Below the pieces are notes generated by a model, which did no database searches, was not told the DNA's origin, and saw nothing but the letters and a program-made list of their open reading frames with translations. The translations under genes and the position numbers were made by a program. Below are positions 1-5,195 of a DNA stretch of 5,195 nucleotides, one piece after another. The DNA is from Halobacteroidaceae bacterium (GTDB lineage: Bacteria; Bacillota; Halanaerobiia; B1SED10-174): NCBI GenBank assembly GCA_003550445.1, contig PUKG01000031.1, forward strand, positions 1 through 5,195. The letters are read 5' to 3'. Position 1 is the first letter of the stretch. Every line of letters begins with the position of its first letter.

Positions 1-59
1 AGTTGATTCCCACTATATTTTTCAATGGCAAATACATCTACCAGGTAAAAAGGAAGCAT
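1..59 (-). CDS. PhzF-family protein, 5' end only (truncated by window edge)
   Basis: An ATG at 59-57 on the minus strand opens a frame reading MLPFYLVDVFAIEKYSGNQ before the window ends. This matches the N-terminus of PhzF-family proteins, which begin with a short beta strand ending in V-D-(V/A)-F, followed about eight residues later by a G-N-(P/Q) motif. The family has a diaminopimelate-epimerase-like fold and includes the phenazine isomerase PhzF. Most members outside phenazine producers have no known substrate, so the name does not imply phenazine synthesis. The catalytic glutamate and most of the protein lie beyond the window. A strong Shine-Dalgarno (AGGAGGGG, five bases before the ATG) overlaps the stop codon of the upstream flavoprotein gene, so the two are probably co-transcribed and translationally coupled. 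The family call rests on 19 residues and is likely but not certain. Confidence 0.72.
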   Translation of the reverse strand, partial: MLPFYLVDVFAIEKYSGNQ

Positions 60-64
60 TTTTT

Positions 65-72
65 CCCCTCCT
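65..72 (-). promoter_or_regulatory. Shine-Dalgarno of the PhzF-family gene, overlapping the upstream stop
   Basis: On the minus strand the stop TAG (73-71) of the flavoprotein gene runs directly into AGGAGGGG (72-65), followed by five A residues and ATG (59-57). The site decides the start of the truncated PhzF-family gene and shows that a ribosome ending the upstream gene covers the next initiation region. Confidence 0.7.
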
Positions 73-733
73 AATCATTAAATTCCTGACTATAACCAAC
101 CGGGAAAATATATAATGGATTATATTCTATATCAAGTAAACTTGCAACATCCCCATCATTGAAAGCCCCAATAGCAACCGTTCCCAGACCAAGGGCAGCT
201 GCCTGGAGATAAATATTCTGCCCTATGTGGCCTGCTTCCATGTGCACATATCTTTCTCCCCTGGCTCCATAATGACCTGTGGTCCTGGTATATTCTGCTG
301 TGATAACAATATTTATTGGCGCCTGCTCAATGGCTCTTTGCCCCAAAGAAGCCCGTCTCAAATCCCCCCGGATATCTCCCTCTTTTACAATCTCTAGAGA
401 ATGATCTTCCGGTTTATACCTGTAAACACCCGCATCTAATTCCTCCGCATTTCCCAAGATCAAGAAAACTTCCATGGGGTAAAGAGCCCCCGCCGAAGGA
501 GCGCTGCGGAAATTATTATCGGGATCTGTAATCCCCTGGGCAGCCCATAGAAGCTGGCTGATTTGATTAAGAGTAAGTGGCTCATCAGAAAACTCCCGGA
601 TAGATCTTCGATTAGAAATAACCTTTTCCAAATCTACCTCCCCTTCCAGGCTGGGAGAAGGGAGTTCAACGGCTCCCACCATTGGTGAAATAAAAAGGAA
701 AACCAGCAGGAACAAAACAAAAAAACCTTTCAT
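71..733 (-). CDS. SagB/ThcOx-family nitroreductase-fold flavoprotein with N-terminal signal or anchor
   Basis: This 220-residue protein belongs to the FMN-dependent nitroreductase superfamily, in the SagB/ThcOx subgroup. SagB-type enzymes oxidise azolines to azoles in modified peptides, but most stand-alone members have no known substrate. Visible motifs are RRSIREF at 42-48 (the R-S-x-R FMN-binding signature), PSAGALYP at 79-86 (typical of SagB-like members), and a C-terminal segment around 160-190 with E-R-Y-x-H-x-E-A-G-H-x-x-Q-N followed by a G-L-G-T-V-x-I-G-A-F stretch. Residues 4-18 are strongly hydrophobic after a Lys, with VGA before V22, which fits a Sec signal peptide or an uncleaved anchor. 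No lipobox cysteine or twin-arginine motif is seen. The start ATG overlaps the sir2 stop (ATGA) and is preceded by GGAGGG eight bases upstream. No YcaO, ThcOx-cluster or precursor-peptide gene is visible nearby, so a role in peptide modification is not supported here. Confidence 0.88.
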   Translation of the reverse strand: MKGFFVLFLLVFLFISPMVGAVELPSPSLEGEVDLEKVISNRRSIREFSDEPLTLNQISQLLWAAQGITDPDNNFRSAPSAGALYPMEVFLILGNAEELDAGVYRYKPEDHSLEIVKEGDIRGDLRRASLGQRAIEQAPINIVITAEYTRTTGHYGARGERYVHMEAGHIGQNIYLQAAALGLGTVAIGAFNDGDVASLLDIEYNPLYIFPVGYSQEFND

Positions 734-1482
734 TTTTGGTTCCCTCCCAGAATTTTTTCTTCCAGTTCAGGCAGAACTTTTCCAGCCGCTTCCCGGAAAA
801 TCCAGTTAAAATAATAATCAAAAGGAGTTTTCTCGGAATTAATTAAAACCATTTCCGCTCCCTTATGGAAAGCAATCTGGGGAAGACTTGCGGCAGGATA
901 AACCTGAAGAGAAGACCCGATCACAATCATGAGGTCACAATCCTCAACCAGTTCAGATGCTTTCTCCAAAACTTTTTGGGGCAAACTTTCCCCGAAAAAA
1001 ACAAGCCTGGGTTTCACTTTTTTGCTCCCACAAATACATTTTACTTCACCTTTTTCAACCCCTTTAAGGACACCTTCCCAGTCATAAACTTTTTTGCAAT
1101 CAAGGCAATCAAGTTTCTCCATGGATCCATGCAGTTCAAAAACCCTCCTGCTTCCTGCTTTCTGATGAAGCCCGTCAATATTCTGGGTTATTATTCCCTG
1201 CAAAAAACCTTCCCTTTCAAGTTTTGCAAGGGCAAAATGGCCGGCGTTCGGCTTTACCTGTTTTTTCAAAAGGAGTTCCCGGGTCATTTCCCAAAAGGGT
1301 TCTGGGTCATCAAGAAAAGAATCCAGGTAAGCAGCTTTTTCAACATCAAATTTCCTCCAGAGCCCTTCCTGTCCTCGGAAAGTAGGAACCCCACTTTCTG
1401 CGGACATTCCCGCCCCGGTAAAAACAACTGGTTTTTCGGCTTTTTCCCAGGCCAAAGCAACCTTAAATAATTTTTCTTCCAT
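730..1482 (-). CDS. cobB: NAD-dependent protein deacylase, Sir2 family (sirtuin)
   Basis: This 250-residue protein is a complete bacterial sirtuin. Such enzymes remove acyl groups from lysines while consuming NAD+, releasing nicotinamide and O-acyl-ADP-ribose, and act in the cytoplasm. The NAD-binding GAGMSAESGVPTFRG lies at 23-37, TQNID at 99-103, and the catalytic histidine is H118 in ELHGS. Four zinc cysteines are present at 126, 129, 149 and 151. RLVFFGESLP (159-168), GSSLQVYPA and the late N-S-E-K-T-P-F-D (binding the NAD adenosine) follow. The sequence resembles the Thermotoga Sir2 (class U) pattern. The Tyr/Arg pair that marks desuccinylases of the SIRT5/CobB type appears to be replaced (W64 and T67 in FWEMT), so short-chain deacetylation is the more likely activity. 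The ATG at 1482 follows AGGGGGA at a normal spacing. The gene is first in a three-gene minus-strand run and its stop overlaps the next start. The symbol is used in the generic family sense. Confidence 0.93.
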   Translation of the reverse strand: MEEKLFKVALAWEKAEKPVVFTGAGMSAESGVPTFRGQEGLWRKFDVEKAAYLDSFLDDPEPFWEMTRELLLKKQVKPNAGHFALAKLEREGFLQGIITQNIDGLHQKAGSRRVFELHGSMEKLDCLDCKKVYDWEGVLKGVEKGEVKCICGSKKVKPRLVFFGESLPQKVLEKASELVEDCDLMIVIGSSLQVYPAASLPQIAFHKGAEMVLINSEKTPFDYYFNWIFREAAGKVLPELEEKILGGNQK

Positions 1483-1499
1483 TTTGTTTCCCCCTGACA

Positions 1500-1547
1500 G
1501 GGTTTTTCTTTCTGATAAAGAATATAAAAGGAGACAAACAAAAACCC
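1500..1547. promoter_or_regulatory. Imperfect inverted repeat in the divergent sir2/permease gap
   Basis: The 83 bases between the divergent starts contain arms at 1500-1513 (GGGTTTTTCTTTCT) and 1534-1547 (its near reverse complement). They match at 12 of 14 positions, with eight consecutive perfect pairs at the outer end and a 20-base loop holding TATAAA (1523-1528) and AAAAGGAG. It could be an operator acting on one or both divergent promoters, or a hairpin in the 5' leader of the permease mRNA upstream of its own Shine-Dalgarno (1549-1555). I could not find a convincing -35/-10 pair on either strand. The arms are T-rich and low in complexity, so a chance match is possible. Confidence 0.3.
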
Positions 1548-1565
1548 GAAAGGAGCCACCTTTTT

Positions 1566-2318
1566 ATGGAGCCATTGATGGTACTTTTAATCCTTTTAGC
1601 CGGAACAGCCGGGGGCTTCCTCAACACTCTTGCTGGGGGAGGGTCAATAATTACCCTGCCCCTTTTAATTTTCCTTGGGCTTCCTGCCCCTGTAGCAAAT
1701 GGAACTAACCGCATCGCTTTAATGTGGCAGAACATGGTTGCTATTAGTAATTTCCGCCACAAGGGCTTTTTTCCCTGGAAGCTGGGGTTAATCTGGGGAA
1801 TTCCTGCTCTCTTTGGAGCTATTGCAGGTTCACACCTGGCAATTTCCATCCCTGAAGAAACCTTTAACCGAATCCTGGCCATAGTTATGTTCCTTGTCCT
1901 GGGGCTAATTATCTGGAAACCCAAAACTTCTCCTCATCTTGCAGCGGAAAAAATTGCCAGTAATAATAAGTTATTGGGTATTATTATCTTCTTTTTTGTT
2001 GGGGCCTACGGAGGTTTTATCCAAATTGGAGTCGGATTCTTTATTATTGCTATCCTTGCTTTTTTGACCGGGTCTTCCCTGGTCCAAATAAATAGCCTTA
2101 AGGTAATTATTATTGCCATTTACATGCTCTCTTCACTTTTAGTTTTTATAATTAATGGGCAGGTGGATTGGGTTTTAGGGTTAACCCTTGCCGTTGGAAA
2201 TGGGTTGGGGGCCTGGCTTGGTTCACAGATAGCTATTAAGCGCGGAGACCGTTGGATAAAAGTAGTTCTTGTAATTGGGGTTTTATTACTTGCCGGAAGA
2301 TTGCTCGGGTTTTATTGA
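1566..2318 (+). CDS. TauE/SafE-family membrane permease (sulfite/organosulfonate exporter-like)
   Basis: This 250-residue hydrophobic protein has about eight predicted membrane segments and the internal two-fold repeat of the TauE/SafE (DUF81) family. Members move small anions such as sulfite, sulfoacetate or related organic acids across the cytoplasmic membrane, but substrate cannot be read from sequence. The first half carries G-G-F-L-N-T-L-A-G-G-G-S at 16-27 and LPAPVANGTNRIA at 39-51. The second half carries the matching GAYGGFIQIGVGFF at 146-159 and a V-Q-I-N-S-L-K segment near 173-179. The length is normal for the family. The ATG follows AAAGGAG with ten bases between, and an in-frame ATG four codons later (1578) is a weaker alternative. 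It is the only plus-strand gene, divergent from sir2 and convergent with the YbgA gene, whose end it overlaps by 33 bases. No sulfur-metabolism enzyme is adjacent to support the sulfite role. Confidence 0.9.
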   Translation: MEPLMVLLILLAGTAGGFLNTLAGGGSIITLPLLIFLGLPAPVANGTNRIALMWQNMVAISNFRHKGFFPWKLGLIWGIPALFGAIAGSHLAISIPEETFNRILAIVMFLVLGLIIWKPKTSPHLAAEKIASNNKLLGIIIFFFVGAYGGFIQIGVGFFIIAILAFLTGSSLVQINSLKVIIIAIYMLSSLLVFIINGQVDWVLGLTLAVGNGLGAWLGSQIAIKRGDRWIKVVLVIGVLLLAGRLLGFY

Positions 2319-3041
2319 TAAAATTTTCTGGGGAAAAGGTTCCAAAAAACTCTGTTCCTCGATATATGGGCGGGTATACTTTTTACATAAGCTTTTTAAC
2401 TCCATTCTTATTTCTTTTAACTCTAATTTCTCATTCTGGAATAATTTCAACTTTTCCAAAAACCTTTCTTTTTCTTCACTGGACAACTGGGAGGAAAAAT
2501 AACCGAATATATGCTGGATTGCATTAACCTGGTTTCCCCGCCTTGCGGGAAATCGGGTTATTCTTTTTAAAAGGTCACCATATTTTTCATAGTTTTCTCC
2601 ACCTTTGGCCGCCAGTCCCCCCATTTCATCTTTAATCTGGGGATTTAAAGACATTAGGAGATATTTGTGTTTTTTCTGAAACTTCTGCAATGCCAGGGTT
2701 TTTTCTTCAGGTGAGTGTTCCTTCCAGTCAAAACGAAGAAAAACCCTACAGAAAAAATCATCCCATTTTTCCAAGCTTTGGGTGTCCCTGGGATCAATTT
2801 TTATTGATTTGGCAAAAACTTCAGGGCAACGGGCCAGAGAGCTATAATCACCGATAAATCCATCTACAATATCCATCTTCTTGCCTTCCAAATTGGTTAG
2901 AAAAACTGGGGCTCCAGCTCCCTCGATACGTATAATTATTGGAAAACAGAATGCTGCCAGTTTCTCAAGCCATGGTCCTGACTTAACACCTGTCTTTCCC
3001 ACAACAATTGCCAGCCTGGGCTTACTTTCCCATCCGGACAA
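2286..3041 (-). CDS. YbgA-family (DUF1722) protein with an unrecognised N-terminal region
   Basis: The C-terminal half (about residues 118-236 of 251) matches the YbgA/DUF1722 domain: KFQKKHKYLLMSLNP, then Y-x-K-Y-G-D-L-L, the hallmark R-x-P-A-R-R-G-N-Q-V-N-A-I-Q-H-I-x-G-Y-F segment, and a final Y-T-R-P-Y-I-E-E-Q-S-F-L-E-P-F-P. The biochemical function of this domain is unsettled. Many family members carry an N-terminal DUF523 (TudS-like iron-sulfur) domain, but here the first ~115 residues show none of its early Cys-Leu-Leu-Gly motif, only an isolated C-P-E, and I do not recognise them. They begin with a strand-like PRLAIVVG and include G-F-I-G-D-Y-S-S-L-A-R-C-P-E. No signal peptide is seen. 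The start is uncertain. TTG at 3041 has GGGGA upstream and overlaps the preceding gene by 20 bases. A longer reading from TTG at 3083 adds 14 residues with a 62-base overlap. It is the last gene of the minus-strand run, and its 3' end overlaps the convergent permease. Confidence 0.8.
   Translation of the reverse strand: MSGWESKPRLAIVVGKTGVKSGPWLEKLAAFCFPIIIRIEGAGAPVFLTNLEGKKMDIVDGFIGDYSSLARCPEVFAKSIKIDPRDTQSLEKWDDFFCRVFLRFDWKEHSPEEKTLALQKFQKKHKYLLMSLNPQIKDEMGGLAAKGGENYEKYGDLLKRITRFPARRGNQVNAIQHIFGYFSSQLSSEEKERFLEKLKLFQNEKLELKEIRMELKSLCKKYTRPYIEEQSFLEPFPQKILSIKPEQSSGK
2526..2568 (+). terminator. Possible intrinsic terminator of the TauE-like permease transcript, inside ybgA
   Basis: On the plus strand, bases 2526-2538 (AACCTGGTTTCCC) can pair with 2547-2559 (GGGAAATCGGGTT), counting three internal G-C or G-U pairs. 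An inner GC/CG pair closes a CTT loop, with one bulged C at 2539. ATTCTTTTT (2560-2568) follows directly, which is the shape of a rho-independent terminator. It lies about 210 bases after the permease stop, where no other hairpin-plus-T-run was seen. In the minus orientation the internal wobble pairs become mismatches and no T-run follows. The caveat is that these bases encode the conserved core of the YbgA domain, so the hairpin may be a by-product of coding. Confidence 0.4.
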
Positions 3042-3372
3042 TTTTATTCCCCATAAAGATAAACCCGGCACCAAGAAGGGCAAAGAAAAAGCCTATTAAA
3101 TAGGGATAAATAATCCCCGGAAAATAAATGAGGCTGAGCCCTCCCACAACAAAAAAAGCCCCAAGGAGCATAATAAAATAACCAGAGGTTGTGGTTGGTA
3201 GAGAAATGGTAACAGGCTGGCCCTTTATCCGGAATAAACTCATGGCAAGAAATCCAATCCCCATACCAACTGCTCCCCCTACCTCAGGACGACCAAAAAG
3301 CAAACCGAGGCCACCACCAATGAACATGCACCCGACAAAAATTAACCCAGAAAATTGTTTTTCTTCCGCCAT
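3022..3372 (-). CDS. Small four-helix integral membrane protein of unknown function
   Basis: This 116-residue protein has four predicted membrane segments at about 8-26, 31-48, 63-83 and 86-108. A short basic loop (RIKGQP) and a polar T-T-T-S stretch separate the two hairpins. It is rich in Gly, Phe, Leu and Ile. I recognise no family, and no catalytic or metal-binding motif is visible. The ATG at 3372 is preceded by AAAGGA about nine bases upstream. It lies 24 bases after the SLC13-type permease stop, and its own 3' end overlaps the YbgA gene start, so it is almost certainly the middle gene of that operon. The pattern of two helical hairpins suggests a small carrier subunit or membrane accessory protein, possibly working with the upstream permease, but this is a guess from position only. 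The overlap with downstream coding and the good ribosome site support it as a real gene. Confidence 0.78.
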   Translation of the reverse strand: MAEEKQFSGLIFVGCMFIGGGLGLLFGRPEVGGAVGMGIGFLAMSLFRIKGQPVTISLPTTTSGYFIMLLGAFFVVGGLSLIYFPGIIYPYLIGFFFALLGAGFIFMGNKIVRMGK

Positions 3373-3396
3373 TTCTTATCTTCCTTTCTTTTTCAA

Positions 3397-5172
3397 TTAA
3401 GCCCCGAACCAGAAATACATTATTAAAGGAATGGCTGTCAACAAAACAATAATTGTCAAAGGCAACCCCAGTTTCCAGTAATCCCCGAAAAGGTAACCAC
3501 CTGGGCCCATTACCAGAATATTAGATTGATGACCTATGGGGGTTAAAAAGGAAGAAGATGCAGCAATGGCAACCCCAATCAGGAACGGATCCGGATTTAT
3601 TCCCAGGGATAAAGCCATGCTGAGGGCAATGGGGGCAACCAGGACCGCTGCTGCCGCATTGTTGATGATATTAGAAAGGAGGACTGTAACGACCATTACT
3701 ATTGCCATAGAACCCACCGGGGGCAAATGTTGACTTAAAAAGAGCAGACCCCTGCCTATTAACTCGGCCCCTCCAGTTGCATCAAGGGCTTCGCCAACTG
3801 GAATCATTGCTCCAAGCAAGATAATTATGGGCAATTCAATACTGTGGTAAGCCTGCTTTAAAGAAATAATCCCCGTTACAACCATTGCCAGGGCGGCCCC
3901 TACAAGGGAAATCTGGATGGGAACCAGATTAAACGAAGAAACCAATACAGCTGTAACAAGGATAACCAGGGCCAGGAAAATTCTCCGGGGTTGTCCCAGG
4001 CGAAGGAATCGGGGAGCCAGGGGTAAACAGCCCAACTGGGTTAAGGATTCCGAAATGGCTCCCTGTCTTCCCTGTAAAAGGAGCACATCCCCAGCCCGGA
4101 AAGTAATACTCCCCAGGCGTTCCCATATTCTTGTTCCCTGGCGAGCAACACCCAATAAGTTGATTCCATAACGCCACCTTAAATTTAAATCCCTGGCAGT
4201 TTTACCCAGGAGAGAAGAATCTGTAGTTACTACCGCTTCCACAAGACTAACCTCTTCGGATCCCAATAACTCCCTGCCACCTTTATGGCTGGCAGCAAGT
4301 TCAAGCCCTGCAGCCTCAACAAAATCCTGGAGATTTTCCGGACTTGCTTCAACTATCAATATATCTCCGCCTGTTACGATCTCAAAAATGGATGGGACCG
4401 GGTATCTTAGTTTCTTGCGGACGAGTCCGGCAATTAATACCTCTGTTTTACCCATTTCAATTACTTCTTTTATAGTTTTCCCCTCGGCCTTAGAACCATA
4501 GGGGACCAGAACTTCAGTTATGTAATCTTCAACTGCAAAAAGCTCATTTTCCTCTCCAGGGCTTTTTCGGTCCGGGAGAAGCCTCCAGCCAATAAAGCTA
4601 ATAAAAATTACTCCCAAAACCGCCACACCAAACCCAACGGGGGTAAAATCAAACATTTTAAAAGGTTCCATTCCTACTTCTGCCCTGTACATAGCAATGA
4701 TTATGTTTGGCGGGGTTCCAATAAGGGTCATAAGCCCTCCCAATAATGAGCCGAAGGCAATGGGCATTAGATAAAGAGATGGCGGAACTGAATGTCTCCT
4801 GGCCATCCTCAGGGCTACCGGAAGAAAAAGTGCCAGAGCCCCAACATTGTTCATAAACCCCGAAAAAATAGCAACCAGACCAACCAGAACAAATAACTGG
4901 CCTGTAATCCCAATTTTTAAGGCCGATAAGGAACGAGCAAAAACATCTACAAGCCCCGAATTATAAAGACCCCGGCTAATAACCAAAACCCCGGCTACGG
5001 TAATTACCGCAGGATGTCCAAAACCAAAAAAAGCCTCTGTTCCCGGAACTATTCCTGCCAGAACCAGGACCAAAAGAGAAAGTAGGGCCACAATTTCATA
5101 GCGCCAGATGCTTGTGGCAAAAAGAATAAGGGCGATGGTAATTACTCCAAAAACAATAATCTGATCAACCAT
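3397..5172 (-). CDS. SLC13/DASS-family permease with two RCK_C (TrkA-C) domains
   Basis: This 591-residue inner-membrane carrier belongs to the SLC13 (divalent anion:sodium symporter) family within the ion transporter superfamily. The N-terminal half (about 1-200) carries the family's SNT-like first site at 107-109 (M-N-N) and LIGTPPNIII at 150-159. Two soluble RCK_C domains follow at about 211-292 and 306-386, each ending in a G-D-x-L-x-(V/L) strand. The C-terminal membrane half (about 397-590) repeats the pattern with NIINNAAAAVLVAP at 501-514 and TPIGHQSN at 544-551. Members with this RCK_C insert are often annotated as sulfate or generic anion permeases, and RCK_C domains usually bind a small regulatory ligand. 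The substrate is not readable here. ATG at 5172 is chosen because AGGAGG sits seven bases upstream. The TTG one codon earlier (5175) is only four bases from it. It is the first visible gene of the minus-strand operon. Confidence 0.92.
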   Translation of the reverse strand: MVDQIIVFGVITIALILFATSIWRYEIVALLSLLVLVLAGIVPGTEAFFGFGHPAVITVAGVLVISRGLYNSGLVDVFARSLSALKIGITGQLFVLVGLVAIFSGFMNNVGALALFLPVALRMARRHSVPPSLYLMPIAFGSLLGGLMTLIGTPPNIIIAMYRAEVGMEPFKMFDFTPVGFGVAVLGVIFISFIGWRLLPDRKSPGEENELFAVEDYITEVLVPYGSKAEGKTIKEVIEMGKTEVLIAGLVRKKLRYPVPSIFEIVTGGDILIVEASPENLQDFVEAAGLELAASHKGGRELLGSEEVSLVEAVVTTDSSLLGKTARDLNLRWRYGINLLGVARQGTRIWERLGSITFRAGDVLLLQGRQGAISESLTQLGCLPLAPRFLRLGQPRRIFLALVILVTAVLVSSFNLVPIQISLVGAALAMVVTGIISLKQAYHSIELPIIILLGAMIPVGEALDATGGAELIGRGLLFLSQHLPPVGSMAIVMVVTVLLSNIINNAAAAVLVAPIALSMALSLGINPDPFLIGVAIAASSSFLTPIGHQSNILVMGPGGYLFGDYWKLGLPLTIIVLLTAIPLIMYFWFGA

Positions 5173-5179
5173 CAAAAGC

Positions 5180-5185
5180 CCTCCT
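5180..5185 (-). promoter_or_regulatory. Shine-Dalgarno deciding the SLC13-type permease start
   Basis: AGGAGG lies seven bases before the ATG at 5172-5170 and only four before an in-frame TTG at 5175-5173. The spacing favours the ATG and gives a protein one residue shorter than the longest open frame. The promoter is outside the window. Confidence 0.7.
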
Positions 5186-5195
5186 CCGGTTCCGG

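Noticed and set aside
71..733. An azole-modified peptide (TOMM) biosynthesis cluster around the SagB-like gene
   Set aside because: No YcaO cyclase, E1-like partner, precursor peptide or exporter is present in the window, and the neighbours are a sirtuin and a PhzF-family gene.
865..1470. A 201-codon open frame on the plus strand opposite the sirtuin gene
   Set aside because: It is antisense to a complete, motif-rich sirtuin, its translation is rich in Phe and Lys with no recognisable domain, and no ribosome binding site was noted. It is a shadow frame.
1494..1528. A possible plus-strand promoter: CTGACA (1494-1499) with GATAAA (1514-1519) or TATAAA (1523-1528)
   Set aside because: The spacers would be 14 or 23 bases, outside the usual 16-18, so no promoter is claimed.
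1463..1924. A 153-codon open frame on the minus strand across the divergent gap and the permease
   Set aside because: It is antisense to the conserved TauE-like coding region and gives a basic, domain-free translation. It is a coding shadow.
2319..2345. Small hairpin TTTTC-TGGG-GAAAA just after the permease stop as a terminator
   Set aside because: The stem has only one G-C pair and no T-run follows it, so it is too weak to call.
2252..2527. Two short plus-strand frames downstream of the permease (91 and 75 codons)
   Set aside because: Both lie antisense to the YbgA domain coding region, one overlaps the permease end in another frame, and neither has a convincing ribosome site or recognisable protein.
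3917..4177. Short frames of 82-84 codons on both strands within the SLC13-type permease gene
   Set aside because: They fall within the RCK_C and following coding region of a clear full-length permease and have Pro/Gly- or Arg-rich translations typical of shadow frames.

Overview
The window is a compact bacterial segment of roughly 45% GC by eye. It has strong AGGAGG-type ribosome binding sites, probable TTG starts, short gene gaps and stop/start overlaps. These features, with the protein families present, suggest a Firmicute, probably a clostridia-like anaerobe. This is an inference from style, and no marker gene is present to fix the taxon. I see no rRNA, tRNA, CRISPR array, insertion sequence or phage gene.

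The layout has three blocks. Block 1 (positions 1-1482, minus strand) is a tightly coupled three-gene run: a Sir2-family NAD-dependent protein deacylase, then a SagB/ThcOx-type nitroreductase-fold flavoprotein with an N-terminal signal or anchor segment, then the first 19 codons of a PhzF-family protein cut by the window edge. Sir2 and the flavoprotein overlap by ATGA, and the Shine-Dalgarno of the PhzF gene overlaps the flavoprotein stop codon. Block 2 (1566-2318, plus strand) is a single TauE/SafE-family membrane permease, read divergently from Sir2 across an 83-base gap that holds an imperfect 14-base inverted repeat. Block 3 (2286-5172, minus strand) holds an SLC13/DASS-type permease with two cytosolic RCK_C (TrkA-C) domains, then a 116-residue four-helix membrane protein, then a YbgA (DUF1722) protein with an N-terminal region I do not recognise. 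These three probably form one operon transcribed from outside the window.

The permease of block 2 and the YbgA gene of block 3 converge and overlap by 33 bases at their 3' ends. A hairpin followed by a T-rich run inside the YbgA gene, on the plus strand, looks like a terminator for the permease transcript and would give it a tail antisense to ybgA.

Functionally the window looks like ordinary accessory metabolism and transport: protein deacylation, a flavoenzyme, a PhzF isomerase-like enzyme and two anion-type carriers. I found no clear evidence of a new defence or mobile system. The most unusual items are the exported-looking SagB-like protein without any YcaO partner in view, the YbgA protein whose N-terminal half is not the usual DUF523/TudS domain, and the overlapping convergent gene ends.
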